Of a stretch of DNA of 64,000 nt, positions 21,507 to 30,737 are shown one piece after another. A program made the position numbers and the translations under genes. Under the pieces are notes generated by a model. That model was not told the origin of the DNA. It ran no database searches and saw only the letters and a program-made list of their open reading frames with translations. The stretch lies in assembly GCA_963695075.1 (NCBI GenBank), contig CAVOFR010000005.1:124001-188000 (forward strand), in the 5' to 3' direction. Within the stretch, counting starts at the first letter, position 1. Every line of letters starts with the position of its first letter. This stretch comes from CAWCAL01 sp963695075 (GTDB taxonomy: Bacteria > Actinomycetota > Acidimicrobiia > Acidimicrobiales > CAWCAL01).

Positions 21507-22555
21507 TCGTCGGACTCGAGCTGGCCTACTGGCAGGAGACGATCCTCCGGGTCGGTGGGGTCTTCATCGCGCTCGTCGCCGCGTCCGGACTGCTCGTCTA
21601 CGTCTTCCTGTTCAAGATGGTCAGCTTCCTGCAGAGCCGGCTCGGTCCCATGGAGGCCGGACCGTACGGATCGCTGCAGCTCCTGGCCGAGGTCGGCCGC
21701 TTCCTCCAGAAGGAGGACATCGTTCCCGAGCGTGCCGATCGTCGGGTCTTCAAGATGGCCCCCTACATCGTGATGATCACGGCCATGCTCCTGTACGTCG
21801 CGATCCCGGCCGGCCCCGACGCTGTCGGCGTGCCCCTCGACACCGGGATCTACTTCGTGCTCGCCGTCTCGTCGCTCTCCGTGCTCGGCATCCTCATGGC
21901 CGGCTGGGGGTCGGGGAGCAAGTACTCGCTCATGGGTGGCCTGCGGGCCACCGGCCAGCTCATCGCCTACGAGTTGCCCCTCGTGCTGGCCACCGTCGGT
22001 GTCGTCATCCAGGCGGGGACCCTCAGCTTCACCGGCATCGTCGCCGCCCAGAGCAGTGGCGGCATCTTCGGTTGGGAGGGCTTCGGCAACCCGTTCGTCC
22101 TCACCCAGTTCATCGGGTTGGGGATCTTCCTCGTCGCCATGCAGGCCGAGCTGGCCCAGACCCCGTTCGACATGCCGGTGGCCGAGTCCGAGGTCGTCGG
22201 TGGGTATCACGTCGAGTACACCGGCATCCGGTTCCTGTTCTTCTTCCTCGCCGAATTCGCATCGGCGTTCGCGTTCAGCGCCATCGCCTCGGTGCTGTTC
22301 CTCGGCGGATGGACCCTGCCCACGTTCATGGCCGACATCTGGGACGGCTTCGCCAGCGACTCCGACTGGATGAACCTGATCGGACCGTTCGTCCTGGCCG
22401 GCAAGACCATGGTCCTGGTCTTCATCATCTTCTGGGTCCGTTTCAGCTACCCCCGACTGCGGGAGGACCAACTGCAGGCCTTCGCCTGGAAGTTCCTGAT
22501 CCCCCTCGCCCTCGCCAACATCGCCCTCACCGGCATCTTCAAGGTGGTCTTCTGA
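21503..22555 (+). CDS. nuoH: NADH-quinone oxidoreductase subunit H
   Basis: Membrane subunit that anchors the peripheral arm and lines the quinone channel, 350 residues with about eight helices. The signature loop ELAQTPFDMPVAESEVVGGY and EYTGIRFLFFF are clear. It is coupled to nuoD by ATGA. The gene ends FKVVF with a TGATG junction that is nearly repeated 107 bp downstream at the nuoI start. Confidence 0.96.
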   Translation: MIVGLELAYWQETILRVGGVFIALVAASGLLVYVFLFKMVSFLQSRLGPMEAGPYGSLQLLAEVGRFLQKEDIVPERADRRVFKMAPYIVMITAMLLYVAIPAGPDAVGVPLDTGIYFVLAVSSLSVLGILMAGWGSGSKYSLMGGLRATGQLIAYELPLVLATVGVVIQAGTLSFTGIVAAQSSGGIFGWEGFGNPFVLTQFIGLGIFLVAMQAELAQTPFDMPVAESEVVGGYHVEYTGIRFLFFFLAEFASAFAFSAIASVLFLGGWTLPTFMADIWDGFASDSDWMNLIGPFVLAGKTMVLVFIIFWVRFSYPRLREDQLQAFAWKFLIPLALANIALTGIFKVVF

Positions 22556-22662
22556 TGACTCGCTTGAAGCCACATCACAGCCGCCGTGGGGTTGGGGCCC
22601 CACGTTGCGGAGGAGGCCGGGCTCAGATGCCCGGCCGGGTAGACGGCAAGGTGGTGTTCTGA
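22555..22662 (+). CDS. Putative 35-codon coupled small ORF between nuoH and nuoI
   Basis: A reading frame of 35 codons starts at the nuoH stop (TGATG) and ends at the nuoI start (TGATG). It is basic and rich in Gly and Arg, and ends DGKVVF, echoing the FKVVF end of NuoH. Two perfect hairpins lie inside it. No known family is recognised. It may be a translation-coupling leader or simply a spacer created by duplication of the nuoH/nuoI junction. That it makes a functional peptide is unproven. Confidence 0.3.
   Translation: MTRLKPHHSRRGVGAPRCGGGRAQMPGRVDGKVVF
22585..22636 (+). promoter_or_regulatory. Twin hairpins in the nuoH-nuoI spacer
   Basis: Hairpin 1 is CGTGGGG (22585-22591), loop TTGGGG, CCCCACG (22598-22604). 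Hairpin 2 is GGCCGGGC (22615-22622), loop TCAGAT, GCCCGGCC (22629-22636). Both stems are perfect and GC-only or nearly so. There is no T-run, and the operon continues, so RNA processing, stability or translational control is more likely than termination. This is inference. Confidence 0.45.
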
Positions 22663-23156
22663 TGACCGCGCCACGGATGCCGGGGCTGATAAAGGGGCTC
22701 GGCGTCACCTTCAAGCAACTTCTCAAGCCCAACGTGACCGTGCAGTACCCGCACGAGAAGGAGGAACCGGCGCCGCGGGCCCGTGGCGTCATCGCGCTCA
22801 AGGAGGACAACTGCACGGTCTGCATGCTCTGCGCCCGGTCCTGCCCGGATTGGTGCATCTACATCGAGGGCCACAAGGAGAAGGCGCCACCGCGCCGCGA
22901 AGGCGGCAAACCCCGGACCGTCTCCAAGCTCGACCGGTTCGACATCGACTACGCGCTCTGCATGTACTGCGGAATCTGCGTCGAGGTCTGCCCGTTCGAG
23001 GCTCTGTTCTGGAGCCCCGAGTACGAGTACTCCGAGCCCCGCATCGCCGACCTGCTCCACGACAAGGCGCGCCTCGGCGAGTGGATGGAGACCGTTCCCG
23101 ACTTCGAGGAATACGAGCCGGGCAGTGAAGTCAAAGTCCCGAAGGTGCCCCGGTAA
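22662..23156 (+). CDS. nuoI: NADH-quinone oxidoreductase subunit I
   Basis: Ferredoxin-like subunit carrying clusters N6a and N6b, 164 residues. Both 4Fe-4S motifs are complete: CTVCMLCARSCP and CMYCGICVEVCP. ATG 22662 overlaps the end of the small upstream frame as TGATG; an upstream in-frame extension to 22605 is not supported by the family. nuoJ starts 2 bp after its stop. In complexes lacking nuoEFG, NuoI is where electrons are expected to enter, for example from ferredoxin. Confidence 0.96.
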   Translation: MTAPRMPGLIKGLGVTFKQLLKPNVTVQYPHEKEEPAPRARGVIALKEDNCTVCMLCARSCPDWCIYIEGHKEKAPPRREGGKPRTVSKLDRFDIDYALCMYCGICVEVCPFEALFWSPEYEYSEPRIADLLHDKARLGEWMETVPDFEEYEPGSEVKVPKVPR

Positions 23157-23158
23157 CC

Positions 23159-23839
23159 GTGGAACTCATCGCCCAGAACATCGCCTTCTTCGTCGTCGCC
23201 GCCGTGATCCTCGGAGCGGCGTGGCGCGTCGTCACGTGCCCCGAGATCGTCCACGCCGCGCTGTGGCTGGTGCTCGTGCTGGCCGGCGTGGGGATCCTCT
23301 ATCTCCTCGCCGGCGCCGAATTCGTCGCGACCACGCAGTACCTCGTGTACATCGGCGCCATCGTCGTGCTCTTCCTGTTCGGGATCATGCTCACCCGCGT
23401 CTCGTCGGGCGACCTCGAAGAGGGATCCCACACCCAGCGGGGTGTCGCTCTCGGCACCGCGGTCCTGCTGGCGGCGGTGATGATCTTCGCCCTGGTCGAC
23501 TCGTTCGAGGACGTCGGGCTCGAGGAGGGCGCTGCGGCCATGGGACTGGACGCCGACCAGACCCAACCCCAGCGGGGCGTGGGCGACCTGCTCGACGACC
23601 CCGACACCGACCTCGTGGCGCTGGCCGAGGAGCTGGACGTCGACGTCAGCGAAGCGGTCGACGGCGATCAGGTCGACGAGGCCGCGGTACGCCGTTCGAT
23701 CGCCGCGGAGTACCCGAGCACCAACACCCAGGTCATCGCCGACAACATCTTCGGCCGCAACATCATCCCGTTCGAAGCCCTCTCGGTGCTGCTCCTAGCG
23801 GCTCTGATCGGGGCCATCGTCCTGGCCCGGAAGGAGTGA
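23159..23839 (+). CDS. nuoJ: NADH-quinone oxidoreductase subunit J
   Basis: Membrane subunit of the second complex I, 226 residues, GTG start. The YIGAIVVLFLFGIML helix is typical. Between helices 4 and 5 there is an unusually long acidic hydrophilic insert (about 70 residues, rich in Asp and Glu), so the protein is longer than average NuoJ. It differs clearly from the NuoJ fragment at 3-503. nuoK follows after 4 bp. Confidence 0.94.
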   Translation: MELIAQNIAFFVVAAVILGAAWRVVTCPEIVHAALWLVLVLAGVGILYLLAGAEFVATTQYLVYIGAIVVLFLFGIMLTRVSSGDLEEGSHTQRGVALGTAVLLAAVMIFALVDSFEDVGLEEGAAAMGLDADQTQPQRGVGDLLDDPDTDLVALAEELDVDVSEAVDGDQVDEAAVRRSIAAEYPSTNTQVIADNIFGRNIIPFEALSVLLLAALIGAIVLARKE

Positions 23840-23843
23840 GCCG

Positions 23844-24142
23844 GTGCTGCTGAATCAATTCCTCGTGCTCGCTGCCCTGCTGTTCTGCATCGGCGTCTAC
23901 GGGGTCCTCACCCGCCACAACGGGGTCCGGGTCCTCATGTCCATCGAGCTCATCCTCAACGCCGTCAACATCAATCTGGTCGCGTTCAGCGCGTTCCTCC
24001 ACGACGCGACCGGCCAGGTATTCGCGCTGTTCGTCATAGCCGTCGCCGCCGCCGAAGTCGGAGTCGGCCTGGCCCTGGTTCTCACGTTGTACCGGAACCG
24101 ATCGAGCATCGATCTCGACGAGCTCGATCTGATGAAGGGCTG

Positions 24143-24143
<1 letters not shown>
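23844..24143 (+). CDS. nuoK: NADH-quinone oxidoreductase subunit K
   Basis: Three-helix proton-channel subunit, 99 residues, GTG start. The buried glutamates appear in VLMSIELILNAVNINLVAF and VAAAEVGVGLALVL. Its stop overlaps the nuoL start as TGATG. This is the second nuoK in the window. Confidence 0.95.
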
Positions 24144-26341
<2,198 letters not shown>

Positions 26342-26357
26342 GGAGTAAGCGGAACCC

Positions 26358-28040
26358 ATGGAAGATTTCTGGAACAGCTGGGGACTGACCCTCCTGGTGT
26401 TCGTGCCGCTCGTCGGCGCAGCGCTCATGATGCTCATTCCCAAGGGCGAGGAGGGACTGCACAAGCTGGTCGCCCTCGTCACCTCACTGGTCACACTGGT
26501 CATCGCCGGCATCACGGCCTGGGGATTCGAGACCTGGGATCTCGCCTACGGCGACCTGCAGTTCGTGATCGACAAGTCCTGGATCGACATCATCGATTCC
26601 CGCTACATCCTCGGCATCGACGGCATCTCGCTCCCGCTCGTTCTGCTCACCGCACTCGTCGTGCCTCTGACGATCATCTACTCGTGGAACCACTTCCCCG
26701 AACCCAGGGACCCGAAGAGCTTCCTCATCCTCATCATGATCCTGCACACCGGGATGCTCGGATCGTTCGTGGCCCAGGATCTGATCCTCTTCTTCGTGTT
26801 CTTCGAGATCGTCCTGTTGCCGATGTACTTCATGATCGGCGTGTGGGGTGGACCCGAGCGGCAGTACGCATCGATCAAGTTCTTCCTCTACACCCTGTTC
26901 GGTTCGGCCCTCATGATCGTCAGTTTCCTGGCGCTCTACTTCCTGACCGGTGCCGAGTCGTTCGACATGCGCCAGCTCGAGAGCCTGGTCGCGTCCCGCG
27001 AGATCGCCCTGTCCACCCAGGTCCTCGTCTTCGGTGGAATGTTCATGGGCTTCGGCATCAAGGTGCCCATGTTCCCGTTCCACACCTGGCTGCCCGATGC
27101 TCACACGCAGGCGCCCACGGTCGGTTCGGTGATCCTGGCGGCCGTGCTGTTGAAGCTCGGCACCTACGGCTTCGTGCGCATCGCCATCCCGATCCTCCCC
27201 GAGGCTGCGGCCGAGTGGGCCCCCTGGATCGGCCTGTTGGCGGTGATCGGCATCATCTACGGCGCGCTCGGATGTCTGGCGCAGACCGACATGAAACGGT
27301 TGATCGCGTTCTCGTCGGTGGCCCACATGGGATTCGTCATGCTGGGCATCGCCACGATGACCGACTTCGGCTTGAACGCCGCCGTGTTCGGCATGGTCGC
27401 CCACGGTCTCATCACCGGCATGCTGTTCTTCCTGGCCGGTTCGGTGAAGGAGCGTTTCCACACGCTCGAGATCAAGCGGCTGGGCGGTCTGCTGCTCCAG
27501 TCCCCTCGGATGGGGTGGATGCTCGGCTTCTGTGTCATGGCCTCGTTGGGCCTGCCCGGGCTGGCTGGCTTCTGGGGTGAGTTCCCCGCCATCCTGGCCT
27601 CGTACAACCCGATGTCGGGGCTTCCGGTCGAGACCTTCCGCACGTTCATGGTCATCGCCGCCCTCGGTACCGTGCTCGCGGCCGGCTACCTGCTCTGGCT
27701 CCTGCAGCGCACCGCGTTCGGTCGGCCCAGTGACGAGTTCGCCAAGGATCCCGCCATCGTCGACGTCCAGCCCACCGAGTGGATCGCATGGACGCCCATG
27801 CTGGTCCTCATCCTCGTGCTCGGCGTCCTGCCGAACCTCATCTTCCGCATGACCGACCCCGCCATCACCGACGTCGCCGACAGGGTGTGCGTGTCCGCGG
27901 CCGGCGACGACGAGCAGCAGGCTGCCGGATGTGAGCGACCCGACGCCCAGCTGGCCCATGCCGACGAAGCCGCCGACGCCGCCGAACACGGTGACGAGGC
28001 CGAAGCGGACACCGCCCACGACGCCGAGGGCGAGGAGTAG
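26358..28040 (+). CDS. nuoM: NADH-quinone oxidoreductase subunit M
   Basis: Antiporter-like subunit, 560 residues. The helix-5 glutamate (FFVFFEIVLLPMYFMIGVWG) and helix-7 lysine (GFGIKVPMFPFHTWLPDAH) are in place. The last 60 residues form an acidic, Ala/Asp/Glu-rich cytoplasmic tail that includes two cysteines and has no known function. nuoN starts 5 bp after the stop. Confidence 0.95.
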   Translation: MEDFWNSWGLTLLVFVPLVGAALMMLIPKGEEGLHKLVALVTSLVTLVIAGITAWGFETWDLAYGDLQFVIDKSWIDIIDSRYILGIDGISLPLVLLTALVVPLTIIYSWNHFPEPRDPKSFLILIMILHTGMLGSFVAQDLILFFVFFEIVLLPMYFMIGVWGGPERQYASIKFFLYTLFGSALMIVSFLALYFLTGAESFDMRQLESLVASREIALSTQVLVFGGMFMGFGIKVPMFPFHTWLPDAHTQAPTVGSVILAAVLLKLGTYGFVRIAIPILPEAAAEWAPWIGLLAVIGIIYGALGCLAQTDMKRLIAFSSVAHMGFVMLGIATMTDFGLNAAVFGMVAHGLITGMLFFLAGSVKERFHTLEIKRLGGLLLQSPRMGWMLGFCVMASLGLPGLAGFWGEFPAILASYNPMSGLPVETFRTFMVIAALGTVLAAGYLLWLLQRTAFGRPSDEFAKDPAIVDVQPTEWIAWTPMLVLILVLGVLPNLIFRMTDPAITDVADRVCVSAAGDDEQQAAGCERPDAQLAHADEAADAAEHGDEAEADTAHDAEGEE

Positions 28041-28045
28041 CGGCC

Positions 28046-29662
28046 GTGCTCGCGCTCGCCGCCCAGTCGCTGGCCTTCGATCGGCCGCCGATCGACTGGC
28101 ACGCCGTCGCGCCCGAGCTCGTTCTCCTGGCGTTCGGCGTCATCGCCACGCTGGTCGACGTCACCTGGCTCGAACGCGGTCGCAGGTACGCGCCGTCCAT
28201 CGCGGGCGTCGGCTTCCTCGCCGCTCTCGTGCCGGTCATCACCCTGGCGGTGGACGGATCCGACCGGGTGATGTTCGGCGGTGCCTTCGTGGTCGACGAC
28301 GCCGCCCTCGTCCTGAAGGCCCTGTTCCTGCTGTCGGGCTACGTCGTCGTGCTCCTCTCCACGAACTACATCGCCGAGGGCGACTACTGGGAGAGCGAGT
28401 ACTACTCGATGATGCTCGCGTCGGTCCTGGGCATGCTGGTCATGGCCAGCTCCCGAGACCTGATCTCGGTGTTCATCGCACTGGAGCTGCTGTCCATCCC
28501 CGCCTACATGATGGCGGCCTGGCGCAAGCGCGACCTCAAGAGCAACGAGGCCGGCATCAAGTACTACCTCATGGGCGTGTTCGCGTCAGCGGTCTTCCTG
28601 TACGGCATGTCGCTGGTCTACGGCCTCACCGGGAGCACGCTTCTGGTCGACATCAACGCGGCCATCTCCGAGGGTGACGGCCTTCCCGCCCTGACGCTGG
28701 GCATCGTGTTCGTCATCGTCGGCTTCGCGTTCAAGGTCTCGGCCGTGCCGTTCCACACCTGGGCTCCGGACACGTACGAGGGTGCACCCACCCCCGTGAC
28801 CGCGTTCCTGTCCGTGGCATCCAAGGCCGCCGGGTTCGTGGCACTGATCAACCTCGTGCTGGTGGGCTTCTACGGCCGAGGCGACATCTTCGAACCCGTC
28901 ATGTGGATCCTGGCCGCTCTGTCCGTGACCGTCGGCAACCTCATCGCTCTCCGGCAGACCAACATCGTGCGCATGATGGCCTACTCGGGCGTGGCGCAGG
29001 CCGGATTCCTCCTCGCCCCCTTCGCGGTCGCCGCTTCCGGGAACGGCTCGGGCAGCACGGTCCTCGACGACGCCGGCGGCCGCTCGCTCGGTGCCGTCGT
29101 CGTGTACCTCGTGATCTACGCCGCCATGAACCTCGGAGCCTTCGCGATCATCATCTCGATGGCCCGCAAGACGCGGTCGGCGGAGATCGAGTCGTTCGGA
29201 GGGGCATTCCAGTACGCGCCGGGGCTGACGCTCGCCATGACGATCTTCCTCTTCTCGCTGGCCGGCATTCCGCCGTTGGGGGGCTGGTACGCCAAGTTCG
29301 GTATCTTCAGCTCGCTGGTCGGTCCCGGGACCACGGCCGGATACGTGCTCGCGGTCGTGCTCGCCGTCAACTCGGTGATCGCGCTCTATTACTACGCCCG
29401 CGTGGCCAAGACGATGTGGATGGACCCGGTGCCCGACGACGACATGTCGCCGGTCCCGGTGCCGCCGTCGCTTCGGGCCGCGGCGGTCATCTGTGCTGTC
29501 GCCACGCTGGCTTTCGGCGTGTTCCCCTCGATCTTCGACGACGTCGCGAACTTCGAGGACTGCCCCGAGACCGAGTATTCGTTGGTGACCGACTGGGTCG
29601 AGGACGGCGAGGTCCCACCATGTGACGCGGTGGGCGATGTCGCCGCCGGAGCCGAAGGCTGA
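28046..29662 (+). CDS. nuoN: NADH-quinone oxidoreductase subunit N
   Basis: Antiporter-like subunit, 538 residues, GTG start. The glutamate helix (VFIALELLSIPAYMMAAW) and lysine helix with loop (FKVSAVPFHTWAPDTYEGAP) are clear. It is the last subunit gene of the 11-gene operon. The stop codon TGA (29660-29662) is directly followed, in the same frame, by the coding sequence of a MidA-type methyltransferase. Confidence 0.95.
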   Translation: MLALAAQSLAFDRPPIDWHAVAPELVLLAFGVIATLVDVTWLERGRRYAPSIAGVGFLAALVPVITLAVDGSDRVMFGGAFVVDDAALVLKALFLLSGYVVVLLSTNYIAEGDYWESEYYSMMLASVLGMLVMASSRDLISVFIALELLSIPAYMMAAWRKRDLKSNEAGIKYYLMGVFASAVFLYGMSLVYGLTGSTLLVDINAAISEGDGLPALTLGIVFVIVGFAFKVSAVPFHTWAPDTYEGAPTPVTAFLSVASKAAGFVALINLVLVGFYGRGDIFEPVMWILAALSVTVGNLIALRQTNIVRMMAYSGVAQAGFLLAPFAVAASGNGSGSTVLDDAGGRSLGAVVVYLVIYAAMNLGAFAIIISMARKTRSAEIESFGGAFQYAPGLTLAMTIFLFSLAGIPPLGGWYAKFGIFSSLVGPGTTAGYVLAVVLAVNSVIALYYYARVAKTMWMDPVPDDDMSPVPVPPSLRAAAVICAVATLAFGVFPSIFDDVANFEDCPETEYSLVTDWVEDGEVPPCDAVGDVAAGAEG

Positions 29663-30712
29663 CTCGTTCCGCCCGTCCCGTCGATCTCGTACCGCGAGTT
29701 CGTCGAGCGGGCGCTCTACGATCCGGAACGAGGCTTCTACGCGGCTTCGGGCGGCTCGGCGGGCCGCCGCGGTGACTTCCTGACCAGCCCCGAGGTCGGT
29801 CCGCTCTTCGGAGCGGTGATCGCCCGTGCCGTCGACACGTCGTGGGAGGCGCTGGGCCGTCCCGACCCGTTCACCGTCGTCGAGGTCGCGGCCGGCACCG
29901 GAGCCCTCGCCCGCAGCATCCTGGCCCATCGACCCCTGCGCTGCAGGGCGGCGCTGCGGTACCTGGCCATCGAGCGGTCGGCCGACCTGCGCCGGGCGCT
30001 CGATGACATCGGACCCCCGGTCGAGGTGGCCGAGGTCTTGCCGGCCGACACCTTCGTGGGTCTGGTCCTCGCCAACGAACTGCTCGACAATCTGGCTTTC
30101 GATCTCTTCGAGTACCGGGACGACGGCGGGTGGCACGAGGTGTTTGTGGCGGCGACGTCGGACGGCGGTTGGGTCGAGGACCTCCGACCGGCCGGCCCGG
30201 CCGAGGCGACGTGGTTGGCGACATTGGTGCCCGATCCCCGTCCCGGCGCCCGGGTCCCCCGTCAGCAGGCGGCAACCGAATGGCTGACCGAGGTTCTGGA
30301 CCGACTCGACCGTGGCCGCGTGCTGGTGTTCGACTACGGCGACTCGACCGCGTCGATGGCGGCGCGGCCGACGGACGAGTGGCTCCGCACCTACCGCCGA
30401 CACGCTCGGGGTGGTCCGCCGCTCGAGGATCCGGGCAGCCAGGACATCACCTGCGAGGTCGCGCTCGATCAGCTGGCAGCCGTAGCGGTCCCGGATCGAC
30501 TTCAGCGCCAGGCCGGTTGGCTCCGTGACCATGGGATCGATGCACTGGTCGAGGACGGCAAGCGGATCTGGCACGAACGAGCGCACCTGGGCGACCTCGA
30601 GGCCGTCCGCGCCCGCAGCCGGGTCATCGAAGCCGAAGCCCTGTGCGACCCCACCGGCCTCGGCGCCTTCTGGGTCCTCGAATGGGAATCTGTGCAAGGT
30701 TCGGCGGCCTGA
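29663..30712 (+). CDS. MidA/NDUFAF7-type SAM-dependent methyltransferase (start unresolved)
   Basis: Class I methyltransferase of the DUF185 (Methyltransf_28) family. Its mitochondrial member NDUFAF7 methylates an arginine of the NuoD homologue and is needed for complex I assembly, so its place right behind the nuo operon fits. Motifs: an N-terminal SYREFVERALYDPERGFYA signature, the SAM loop VEVAAGTGALARSIL and LANELLDNLAFDLFEY. No ATG, GTG or TTG lies in frame between the nuoN stop and this N-terminal signature; the first in-frame GTG (29816) would delete about 45 conserved residues. A one-base error, an unusual start codon, or expression as a nuoN read-through product are possible. An ATG at 29637 opens in another frame. 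The stop codon lies in the loop of a large hairpin. Confidence 0.8.
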   Translation, partial: LVPPVPSISYREFVERALYDPERGFYAASGGSAGRRGDFLTSPEVGPLFGAVIARAVDTSWEALGRPDPFTVVEVAAGTGALARSILAHRPLRCRAALRYLAIERSADLRRALDDIGPPVEVAEVLPADTFVGLVLANELLDNLAFDLFEYRDDGGWHEVFVAATSDGGWVEDLRPAGPAEATWLATLVPDPRPGARVPRQQAATEWLTEVLDRLDRGRVLVFDYGDSTASMAARPTDEWLRTYRRHARGGPPLEDPGSQDITCEVALDQLAAVAVPDRLQRQAGWLRDHGIDALVEDGKRIWHERAHLGDLEAVRARSRVIEAEALCDPTGLGAFWVLEWESVQGSAA

Positions 30713-30737
30713 GCCAGCCGAACCTTGCACAGATTCC
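30685..30737. terminator. Bidirectional terminator hairpin (21-bp perfect stem)
   Basis: GGAATCTGTGCAAGGTTCGGC (30685-30705) pairs perfectly with its inverse at 30717-30737; the 11-base loop holds the stop codon of the methyltransferase. On the other strand the stop of the convergent GH65 gene (30737-30739) touches the right arm. This position between convergent genes supports a two-way terminator. Confidence 0.8.

Noticed and set aside
22605..22661. Upstream extension of NuoI
   Set aside because: The added residues are Arg/Gly-rich and not found in NuoI; ATG 22662 forms the TGATG coupling seen elsewhere in the operon.
29816..30712. Methyltransferase starting at GTG 29816
   Set aside because: This start would remove the conserved N-terminal signature YREFVERALYDPERGFY encoded just upstream in the same frame.
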